A stretch of 64,000 bases of DNA from an uncultured Oscillospiraceae bacterium (GTDB lineage: Bacteria > Bacillota > Clostridia > Oscillospirales > Ruminococcaceae), in assembly GCA_934539585.1 (NCBI GenBank), contig CAKTCT010000005.1:37853-101852 (forward strand), written 5' to 3'. Both the position numbers and the translations under genes were made by a program. The notes beneath the pieces were generated by a model, which did no database searches, was not told the DNA's origin, and was given only the letters and a program-made list of their open reading frames with translations. Shown piece after piece: positions 26,500 through 36,467 of this stretch (the stretch's first letter is position 1; each line of letters opens with the position of its first letter).

Positions 26500-27237
26500 T
26501 CAGAGGATCATGCCGCCGTTGGGGGCCAGGACCTGGCCGGTGATGAAATCCGCCCGGTCCGAGACCAGGAAGCCGATGGCTTCGGCCACGTCGGAGGCTT
26601 TGCCCAGGACCCCCAGAGGGGTCTCCTCCCGGAGGGCGGCCAGGGTCTCCGGGGAAAGGGCGCCGTTCATCTCGGTATCGATGACCCCCGGGGCCACGCA
26701 GTTGACCTGGATGCCGGAGGGGCCCACCTCCTGGGCCAGGGCCTTGGTAAAGGCGATGACCGCTCCCTTGGCGGCGGAGTAGGCCACCTCGCAGGAGGCT
26801 CCTACCTGTCCCCACATGGAGGAGAGGTTGACGATCTTCCCCCGCTTTTTGCGGATCATGGCGGGGAGGACGGCTTGGGCGCAGTGGAACATCCCCTTGA
26901 CGTTGACGGCGAAAACCCGGTCCCAGTCCTCCTCGGTGACGTCGGTAAAGAGCTTCTGCTGGGCGATGCCGGCGTTGTTGACCAGGATGTCCGGGTCCCC
27001 CAGGGTCTCCCGGACCCGGGCCATCATGGCGGATACCTGGTCCCTTGAGGAGACGTCGGCGGCTACGGCCAGGGCGCTGCCGGGCCGGAGACGGCAAAGC
27101 TCGCCGGTCAGGGCCCGGGCGGCCTCCGCCGAGCGGCAGTAGTTGACGGCGACCCGGCAGCCCTGCCGCCAGAGAAGCAGGGCGGTCTCCCGACCGATGC
27201 CCCGGGACGCGCCGGTGACGAGAGCGATTTTTTCCAT
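26500..27237 (-). CDS. Short-chain dehydrogenase/reductase (FabG-like)
   Basis: The 245-residue cytoplasmic SDR has the NAD(P) motif TGASRGIG, NNAG, the catalytic Ser/Tyr/Lys set (NLSSMWG and YSAAK) and a FabG-like end, FITGQVLAPNGGMIL. It resembles 3-oxoacyl-ACP reductases. No other fatty-acid gene lies nearby, so FabG itself is doubtful and a polyol or keto-sugar substrate is possible. The start is ATG 27237 behind GAAAGGAGG. It is the first gene of the leftward operon, with its own promoter. Confidence 0.85.
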   Translation of the reverse strand: MEKIALVTGASRGIGRETALLLWRQGCRVAVNYCRSAEAARALTGELCRLRPGSALAVAADVSSRDQVSAMMARVRETLGDPDILVNNAGIAQQKLFTDVTEEDWDRVFAVNVKGMFHCAQAVLPAMIRKKRGKIVNLSSMWGQVGASCEVAYSAAKGAVIAFTKALAQEVGPSGIQVNCVAPGVIDTEMNGALSPETLAALREETPLGVLGKASDVAEAIGFLVSDRADFITGQVLAPNGGMIL

Positions 27238-27263
27238 AGGCCGCCTCCTTTCAAATCCTCCAT

Positions 27264-27292
27264 AGTATACCATTTTCTCCCCGAAAAAACAA
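27264..27292 (-). promoter_or_regulatory. Promoter of the SDR-SGNH-yfhO operon
   Basis: On the minus strand TTGTTT (27292-27287), a 17-bp spacer, and TATACT (27269-27264). TG one base before the -10 gives an extended -10 element. Confidence 0.7.
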
Positions 27293-27325
27293 GGAACCTT
27301 TTGTGAACGCCGGAAAAGTTAAGAA

Positions 27326-27347
27326 ACTCCGCCCCGGAGGGCGGAGT
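27326..27347 (-). terminator. Terminator of the DUF4364 gene
   Basis: ACTCCGCCC and GGGCGGAGT form a 9-bp stem with a 4-nt loop directly at the stop codon, followed on the minus strand by TTCTTAACTTTT. Confidence 0.75.
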
Positions 27348-27889
27348 CAGCTGGGGTCGGTCAGGGTGCGGATCAGGTTCTGGTAGATCTCCGTGGACTT
27401 CCGGGAGAAGCTCCGGGCGATGATCTCGGCCTGCTCCCGGTCCGGGGCGTAAAAGGTCATGGTGAAGAAGTCCAGGTTCCCCTCATGGACGGCGCAGGCC
27501 ACCCGGAAGCCCTTTCCGTCGGGGAGAATCTTGGTGGAGACCTCGTTCTGCCGCCGGAGCCGGGCAAGGAGCTCCATCCCCTGGCGGACAATGTTGTCCC
27601 GGAGGGAGGAGGGAAGGGCCTGCTTCAGATTTTCCGCCGTTTCCCGTCCCCGGGGGGTCAGGGTCAGGCGGCCGGCTTCCTCACGGAGCTGGTCCCCGGC
27701 CTCCAGCTCGCTGAGGGCGGTGGAGAGGGTGAAGTAGTCGGTAAGGCCGCCGCCGGTGCAGAGCTCCGTGATGTTTTCCCGGGACAGGGGGGCGTCCAGG
27801 GCGTTTAACAGGTAGCAGACTAGGATTTTCACCTCGTAGGTCTCCTTGAGTCCGCCGGGGGAAATCCCCGCAATGATGGGTCCTGCCAT
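27347..27889 (-). CDS. DUF4364 family protein
   Basis: The 180-residue protein matches the DUF4364 family found in Clostridia. Typical parts are the N-terminal winged-helix-like segment (KILVCYLLNALDAPLSRENITELC, quoted only as a region at residues 20-43), YFTLSTALSELE, LTLTPRGRETAENL and a C-terminal alpha/beta part. The helix-turn-helix appearance suggests a small transcription factor, but no target is known. It is transcribed divergently from pyrR, with about 340 bp between the two, and appears to be a single-gene unit. Confidence 0.85.
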   Translation of the reverse strand: MAGPIIAGISPGGLKETYEVKILVCYLLNALDAPLSRENITELCTGGGLTDYFTLSTALSELEAGDQLREEAGRLTLTPRGRETAENLKQALPSSLRDNIVRQGMELLARLRRQNEVSTKILPDGKGFRVACAVHEGNLDFFTMTFYAPDREQAEIIARSFSRKSTEIYQNLIRTLTDPS

Positions 27890-28007
27890 ATGACCGCTCC
27901 TTTCACCGATGGTTCTTCTTCTATTTTATCATAAACGCCAAAAGAAGAAAAGGGAGTTTTTGAAATTTGTCCGGGGTGTAAAACCGTGGGGAAATGGCGA
28001 AATCCCC

Positions 28008-28036
28008 TTTACAAATCCCGAAAAAGCGTGTAGAAT
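28008..28036 (+). promoter_or_regulatory. Promoter of the pyr operon
   Basis: TTTACA (28008-28013), a 17-bp spacer, and TAGAAT (28031-28036), immediately upstream of the PyrR attenuator. Confidence 0.8.
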
Positions 28037-28044
28037 AGGGATAA

Positions 28045-28216
28045 GGTATACGACAACCTTTAAGTTGGTCCTGTGAGGCTGGCAAGGCGGTCTGCTGAAA
28101 CGAGATTCAGGCGCGGTCTGACAGGGGGAGCGGAAGGGCTCCTCTGCCGGGGCGCAGCTGTATAGCAAAGAAGCGGCCAAACTGTCCGGCGTCCGGCAGT
28201 TTGGTCGTTTTGTTTT
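28045..28216 (+). promoter_or_regulatory. PyrR-dependent attenuator in the pyr leader
   Basis: The leader carries a PyrR binding loop (28057-28087): TCCTGTGAGGCT matches the conserved element of pyr anti-antiterminators, inside a CCTT...AAGG stem. It is followed by an antiterminator region and an intrinsic terminator (28174-28184 with 28197-28207, then TTTTGTTTT). When UMP-bound PyrR holds the loop, the terminator forms. Confidence 0.9.
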
Positions 28217-28231
28217 GAAGGGGGACGCGCC

Positions 28232-28756
28232 GTGGAAGAAAAAGCTCTGATTCTGGACGAGAAGGCCATGGGCCGGGCCGTTTCCCGGATCGCATACGAA
28301 ATTCTGGAGCGGAACAAGGGAGCGGAGGGGCTCTGCCTGGTGGGAATCCTCAGCCGGGGCCGGGATTTAGCCCGGCGCGTCGCCGGACGCATGGCCGCGG
28401 TGGAGGGCGCCGACGTTCCCTGGGGGGCCCTGGACATCACCCGGTTCCGGGACGACCACCGGGAGGACCCCGGAGAGGACCGCACCGACCTGCCCTTTGA
28501 TATCACCGGCAAGCGGATCGTCCTGGTGGACGACGTGATCTACACCGGCCGCACCGTCCGGGCCGCCATCGACGCGCTGTTCGCTCTGGGGCGGCCCCAG
28601 AGCATCCAGCTGGCGGCGCTGGTAGACCGGGGCCACCGGGAGTTGCCCATCCGGGCCGATTATGTGGGGAAGAACCTCCCCACCTCCCGGGAGGAGACCG
28701 TCCGGGTCTTCGTAAAGGAAGTGGACGGGGAGGACCGGGTGGTCATCCTGGAATGA
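28232..28756 (+). CDS. pyrR: Bifunctional pyr operon regulator / uracil phosphoribosyltransferase
   Basis: PyrR binds pyr leader RNA when UMP is high, and usually has weak uracil phosphoribosyltransferase activity. The 174-residue protein has the PRPP-binding motif VLVDDVIYTGRTVRAAIDAL near residues 95-115, plus LVGILSRGRDLARR and LVDRGHRELPIRADYVGKN, both typical of PyrR. The start is GTG 28232, preceded by GAAGGGGG. It is the first gene after the attenuator it probably controls. Confidence 0.95.
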   Translation: MEEKALILDEKAMGRAVSRIAYEILERNKGAEGLCLVGILSRGRDLARRVAGRMAAVEGADVPWGALDITRFRDDHREDPGEDRTDLPFDITGKRIVLVDDVIYTGRTVRAAIDALFALGRPQSIQLAALVDRGHRELPIRADYVGKNLPTSREETVRVFVKEVDGEDRVVILE

Positions 28757-28773
28757 GAGGAAAGGAACGCGCT

Positions 28774-30051
28774 ATGGAATCCTACGTCATCGCAAACGCC
28801 CGGATCGTCAGCCCCGCCGACGGTCTGGATGTCACCGGCAGCGTCCGTATCGCCGGGGGGAAGATCGTCTCCGTGGGGCCGCTGCCGGAAATCCAGCCCG
28901 AGGACACGGTGCTGGACGCCGGGGGGAAGGTCCTGCTGCCGGGGCTGGTGGACATGCACGTCCATCTCCGGGACCCGGGCTTCACCCACAAGGAGGACAT
29001 CCTCACCGGCTGCGAGGCCGCGGCGGCGGGGGGCGTCACCTCCGTGGCCTGTATGCCCAACACAAAGCCGGTGACGGATTCGCCGGAGGTGCTCCGGTAC
29101 ATTCTGGAAAAAGCGAAGGCCGCCAAGGCCCATGTGTACCCCGTGGCGGCCATTACCCGGGGACTTTCCGGGGAGGAGCTCACCGATATGGCGGCGCTGA
29201 AGGCCGCCGGAGCCGTGGCCGTCTCCGACGACGGCAGGCCCGTCCCCACGGCCCGGCTGATGAAGGCCGGAATGGAGGCGGCGGAGGAGCAGGGGCTCCT
29301 GACCATCTCCCACTGCGAGGACCTGGACCTGATCCACGGGGGCATCGTCCATCTGGGCAGCGTTTCCCGGGAGCTGGGGCTCCCCGGCATGGACCGGGCC
29401 AGCGAGGACTCCGTCACCGCCCGGGAGCTTTCCCTGGCGGAATCCGCCGGGGTCCGCATCCACATCGCCCACGTCAGCACCGCCGGGGCCGCTGCCTATA
29501 TCCGGACGGCCAGGGCCCGGGGAGTCCGGGCCACCTGCGAGACGGCTCCCCACTACTTTCTCCTGACCCAGGAGCTCATCCGGAAGGAGGACGCGGACTA
29601 CCGGATGAACCCGCCCCTCCGGGAGGAGGCCGACGTGGAAGCCATTCGGACCGCTGTTGCCGACGGAACCATCGACTGCATCGTCACCGATCACGCCCCC
29701 CATACGGCGGAGGAAAAGGCGGATTTCCGCAAGGCGCCCAACGGCGTGGTGGGGCTGGAGACCAGCTTCGCCGCTTCCTATACCGGCCTGGTGAAAACGG
29801 GGATCATCTCCCTGAACCGGCTGGTGGAGCTGATGAGCGTCAACCCCGCCCGGATCCTGGGCATCCCCGGGGGGCACATCCGCCCCGGGGACCCGGCGGA
29901 CCTGGTCCTTGCAGACCTGGACCGGACCTGGGTGGTGGAGCCGGAAAAGCTCCGCTCCAAATCGAAAAACACCGTCTTTAAGGGAATGGAGCTAACGGGA
30001 AAGCCCGTCTGCACCTTCTGCGGCGGAAAATTGGTATACACCTGCGAATAA
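28774..30051 (+). CDS. pyrC: Dihydroorotase
   Basis: The 425-residue type I-like dihydroorotase cyclises carbamoyl aspartate. Metal-binding motifs are visible: LPGLVDMHVHLRDPGFTHKE (HxH) near residue 60, SHCEDLDLI, IAHVST and the catalytic Asp region CIVTDHAPHT. The C-terminal NPARILGIPGGHIRPGDPA is typical. The start ATG 28774 follows AGAGGAAAGGA. No pyrB, pyrD or pyrE is seen in this window, so the rest of the pathway lies elsewhere. Confidence 0.95.
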   Translation: MESYVIANARIVSPADGLDVTGSVRIAGGKIVSVGPLPEIQPEDTVLDAGGKVLLPGLVDMHVHLRDPGFTHKEDILTGCEAAAAGGVTSVACMPNTKPVTDSPEVLRYILEKAKAAKAHVYPVAAITRGLSGEELTDMAALKAAGAVAVSDDGRPVPTARLMKAGMEAAEEQGLLTISHCEDLDLIHGGIVHLGSVSRELGLPGMDRASEDSVTARELSLAESAGVRIHIAHVSTAGAAAYIRTARARGVRATCETAPHYFLLTQELIRKEDADYRMNPPLREEADVEAIRTAVADGTIDCIVTDHAPHTAEEKADFRKAPNGVVGLETSFAASYTGLVKTGIISLNRLVELMSVNPARILGIPGGHIRPGDPADLVLADLDRTWVVEPEKLRSKSKNTVFKGMELTGKPVCTFCGGKLVYTCE

Positions 30052-30065
30052 AAAGGAGGAAATCC

Positions 30066-30989
30066 ATGTCCTTTGATGCTCTGATCGCCAGAATCCAGGA
30101 GACGAAAAACCCCACGGTGGTGGGCCTGGACCCGGCCTATTCCTACGTCCCGGAATTTATCCGGAAAAAGTACGCCGGGCAGTTCGCCGACCCTCTGGAG
30201 GGGGCGGCCAAAGCGGTGCTGGAGTACAACACCGCCCTCATCGACGCCCTCTGCGACATTGTTCCTGCGGTGAAGCCCCAGGCGGCCTACTATGAGCTCT
30301 ACGGCTGGTACGGCGTGAAGACCCTGGCGGAGACCATTACCTATGCCCAGAAAAAGGGCATGTACGTCATCACCGACGGCAAGCGCAACGACATCGGCTC
30401 CACCATGGAAGCCTATGCCGCCGCCCATCTGGGCACCGTGGACATCGACGGAGTCCAGGCAACACCTTTCGGCGGCGACGCCCTGACGGTCAACGGGTAC
30501 CTGGGCTCCGACGGCATCAACCCCTTGCTGAAAATCTGCAAGGCCCAGGACAAGGGCATCTTCGTTCTGGTCAAGACCTCCAACCCCTCCTCCGGGGAGC
30601 TTCAGGACAAGAAGATCGGCCGCCGGACCGTTTACGAGGTCATGGGAGCCATGTGCGAGAAGTGGGGAAAGGAAGTCCCCGGAAAGAGCGGCTATTCCGG
30701 CGTCGGCGCGGTGGTGGGAGCCACCTATCCGGAGCAGCTTTCGGAGCTGCGGAAGAAGCTGCCCCACACCTTCTTCCTGGTGCCCGGCTACGGGGCCCAG
30801 GGCGGCGGCGCAAAGGACGTTGCCGGAGCCTTTGACGAAAACGGCCTGGGGGCCATCGTCAACTCCTCCCGGGGGATCATCTGCGCCTACAAGAAGGGCG
30901 ATTGGAAGGAAGAACAGTTCGCCGAGGCGGCCCGGGCGGAGGCCCTCCGGATGCGGGACGACATCGGCGGCTGCATCGGTCTGAAATAA
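30066..30989 (+). CDS. pyrF: Orotidine 5'-phosphate decarboxylase (long, type 2)
   Basis: PyrF decarboxylates OMP to UMP. This 307-residue form belongs to the longer subfamily common in actinobacteria and clostridia. The catalytic Lys/Asp array is DGKRNDIGSTMEAYA near residue 105. VVGLDPAYSYVPEF lies at the N-terminus, and LVPGYGAQGGGAKDV and NSSRGIICAY form the phosphate-binding end. The RBS AAAAGGAGG precedes ATG 30066, 14 bp after pyrC. Confidence 0.95.
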   Translation: MSFDALIARIQETKNPTVVGLDPAYSYVPEFIRKKYAGQFADPLEGAAKAVLEYNTALIDALCDIVPAVKPQAAYYELYGWYGVKTLAETITYAQKKGMYVITDGKRNDIGSTMEAYAAAHLGTVDIDGVQATPFGGDALTVNGYLGSDGINPLLKICKAQDKGIFVLVKTSNPSSGELQDKKIGRRTVYEVMGAMCEKWGKEVPGKSGYSGVGAVVGATYPEQLSELRKKLPHTFFLVPGYGAQGGGAKDVAGAFDENGLGAIVNSSRGIICAYKKGDWKEEQFAEAARAEALRMRDDIGGCIGLK

Positions 30990-31000
30990 AGGAGACGCCT

Positions 31001-32101
31001 ATGAAACTTTGGAAGCATCTGCTCCCCCTGGCCCTGGCGGCGGCGCTGCTGGCCTCCTGCGGGGGAGAACCGCAGAGCTCCTCTCTGCCGGAGAGCAGCG
31101 CGGCAGAGGAAAGCGTTCCGTCCTCCCGGCCGGAGGAATCCTCGTCCCCGGAATCCCAGGCGGAATCCAGCGAGACCTCGGAGCCGGAGAAAACGGTAAT
31201 GCTGACTCCGGTCCGGACCATGGACGGGGACTACGACCGGATGACCCTGGCCACCTATGTCACCTCCTGGTACCCCAATCTGCCGCCGATCCCGGAGCAG
31301 ACCCCTTATTACGCCGTGGAAAAGAACGGCCTGTGGGGCCTTGTTGACGAAAACGGCACGGAGCTGCTGCCCTGTAAGTCGGAAATCCCCACCATGGACT
31401 GCCCGAATGGCCACTGGATATGGTGGGGCTATGAGGTCTATCAGGAGGAGTGGGAGGCCGTGGCCCAGTCTCTGGAAGAAGCCACCGGCAAGCCCCTGTG
31501 CCCCGGACACGGCGCATCGTCCTCCCAGCTCTTTGCCACCCAGGCCGGGGACCCGCCCCGGGTCTTCTGGAGCGCGGAGGGGGCCGCGGATATCCAGGCC
31601 CTTCCCGGGGAGGACGTCCTCACCGACAAGTATATGCCCACCCTGTACACCCCGCTGGTCTGGGACGACGGCGACGCCGTGGGACTCACCATGGGCGGCT
31701 ACTGGAACCTGGCGGACCGGGACGGGAAAATGCTGGTCCCCGGGGAGAAGTTCCAGCAGGCCGGCTGGTTCGGCGGCGAGGCACTGGCTCCGGTCCAGAA
31801 GGGCGGCAAGTGGGCCTATGTGGCTGCCGACGGGACCTACGCCACGGACTTTGTCTATGACAGCGTCTGGGGCAGCTACTATTTCTGGGACGAGGAAGGC
31901 CAGACCTACACCGAGGTCGCCCCCTGTTACGCCTACTGCCTGTGGAACGGCACGGCTCCGGTCTGCCGGGACGGCAAATGGGGCGTCATCGACGGCTCCG
32001 GCGCGGAGATCGTCCCCTGTATCTACGACGGCGCGGCCCCGTACCCCGGCGGCGCATGGTTAAAATCCGACGGACAATGGACCTTATACAGCTTTGAATA
32101 A
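31001..32101 (+). CDS. WG-repeat lipoprotein
   Basis: The 366-residue protein has a lipoprotein signal (LALAAALLASC, Cys about residue 22) and a Ser/Glu-rich linker. Its C-terminal part holds WG-type repeats: YYAVEKNGLWGLVDENGTEL, APVQKGGKWAYVAADGTY and APVCRDGKWGVIDGSGAEI. Such repeats form beta-propeller-like surface domains of unknown ligand. It is exposed outside the membrane, yet is co-directional and tightly spaced between pyrF (11 bp) and carB (33 bp). No link to pyrimidine synthesis is known to me, so the placement may be incidental. Confidence 0.85.
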   Translation: MKLWKHLLPLALAAALLASCGGEPQSSSLPESSAAEESVPSSRPEESSSPESQAESSETSEPEKTVMLTPVRTMDGDYDRMTLATYVTSWYPNLPPIPEQTPYYAVEKNGLWGLVDENGTELLPCKSEIPTMDCPNGHWIWWGYEVYQEEWEAVAQSLEEATGKPLCPGHGASSSQLFATQAGDPPRVFWSAEGAADIQALPGEDVLTDKYMPTLYTPLVWDDGDAVGLTMGGYWNLADRDGKMLVPGEKFQQAGWFGGEALAPVQKGGKWAYVAADGTYATDFVYDSVWGSYYFWDEEGQTYTEVAPCYAYCLWNGTAPVCRDGKWGVIDGSGAEIVPCIYDGAAPYPGGAWLKSDGQWTLYSFE

Positions 32102-32134
32102 ACACCCCCCGAAAAAGAAAGAAGGATGATCCCA

Positions 32135-35329
<3,195 letters not shown>

Positions 35330-35342
35330 TGTTTGGAAAAAC

Positions 35343-35372
35343 GAAAGGACCTCCCAATGGGAGGTCCTTTTC
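35343..35372. terminator. Terminator after carB
   Basis: GAAAGGACCTCCC pairs with GGGAGGTCCTTTTC around AAT. The near-perfect symmetry lets it also serve the convergent isomerase gene. Confidence 0.88.
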
Positions 35373-35380
35373 GCATAAGA

Positions 35381-36196
35381 TCAGAACAGCTTCCGCAGAA
35401 CCGGCGCTGCGTTCCGGACATTCTCGCGGAAATCCCCGGTACATTCCATGGCGACGCGGCCGGTGTAGCCCGCCCGACGCAAGGCGCTGCCGATCTGCCG
35501 GAGGTAGGGGCAGTCCGTAGGGGCCGACCGGCTCTCCGGCTCCGCCACGTGGACATGGCGGAGAATGTCCCGGTTTTCAAAGAGCACCTCCGGGGGCTCC
35601 CCTTCGGCGTACATGTGGTAGGTGTCGCCCAGGAGCCTGAGGCCGGGCAGGTTCAGGCGGCGGACGATCCCGGCGGCCTCCGTTACCGTGAAGATGCAGT
35701 TGGCCTGCTGGTGGTTCAGGGGCTCGACGACCAGGGTGACGCCGGCTTTCCGGGCAAGTTCTTCCGCCGTCCGAAGAAACTGGTCCAGGTGTTCCCGGGC
35801 CGTTTCCGGGGAGCAGCCCTCCGGGACCCACCGCGCCCCGCCGGAGCCGAAGACCACCACCTCCACGCCCAGCCGGACCAGCCGGGGCAGGACCTTTTCC
35901 AGGTACCCGCGGATTTTTTCCGGGTCCCGCTTTTCCCCGATCAGGGGGAGGGCGCCGGGGATGAAGCAGTTGCAGCTTTCCAGGCAGAGGAGGCCTGCTT
36001 TTCGGTACTGCACCGCTTTCTCCATTTCCGCGTCGGAGAGATTGGCGATGCTCTCCACCGTGGCTTCGATAAAGTCATAGCCCAGCTCCCGGAGGTGCCG
36101 GGAACCGTCCACCAGGGCCCGGACCGTCGGGTGCTCGTTCTCTGCGGGGCTTCCGGGCAGTTGAAAATTGCCGGGGATGCAGCTTCCTATGCGCAT
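35381..36196 (-). CDS. Sugar phosphate isomerase/epimerase-like TIM-barrel protein
   Basis: The 271-residue protein has the AP-endonuclease-2 / xylose-isomerase-like TIM barrel. Likely metal ligands are the Glu in VVEPLNHQ, Asp/His in LGDTYHMY, His in HVHVAE and Glu in MECTGD, the layout of keto-sugar 3-epimerases and hydroxypyruvate isomerases. The substrate cannot be read from sequence. It is a leftward gene beside an unassigned glycosidase-like gene and across from FAD oxidoreductases, so a part in a sugar-conversion pathway is inferred. A second relative is encoded at 43540. Confidence 0.82.
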   Translation of the reverse strand: MRIGSCIPGNFQLPGSPAENEHPTVRALVDGSRHLRELGYDFIEATVESIANLSDAEMEKAVQYRKAGLLCLESCNCFIPGALPLIGEKRDPEKIRGYLEKVLPRLVRLGVEVVVFGSGGARWVPEGCSPETAREHLDQFLRTAEELARKAGVTLVVEPLNHQQANCIFTVTEAAGIVRRLNLPGLRLLGDTYHMYAEGEPPEVLFENRDILRHVHVAEPESRSAPTDCPYLRQIGSALRRAGYTGRVAMECTGDFRENVRNAAPVLRKLF

Positions 36197-36287
36197 GAGG
36201 GGGACCTCCTTTTGGTGTGTGACAGGTATGGTGTTGTACTGCCGCTGGCGCGGATGGGGGCTTTGGAATAGTTAGTGGTGGGTCATG

Positions 36288-36457
36288 CCGCAATTTCTTT
36301 GAAATTGCGGCCGCGGAGACATCCGCGGGCGGCCTGCGGGCCGCCTTTCCCTATTTTTGGGTTGCGCCCGAGGCGCAACGGGATTGGATTTCGCCCTCTG
36401 CGGAGGGCGACCAAAGGCTCTGCCTTTGGAATCTGCCAGCCTTTTGAAAAAGGCTGG
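36288..36457. repeat. Multi-palindrome intergenic repeat element, copy A
   Basis: Seven near-perfect short hairpins are packed head to tail in 170 bp. Arms are at 36288-36297/36301-36310, 36311-36317/36322-36328, 36329-36334/36339-36344, 36361-36368/36372-36379, 36392-36398/36403-36409, 36411-36418/36422-36429, and 36436-36445/36448-36457. The same series recurs, inverted, at 57111-57291, and in part at 57493-57562. It lies between two leftward genes, where it may act as terminator or processing signal. Confidence 0.85.
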
Positions 36458-36467
36458 ATCGAAAACT

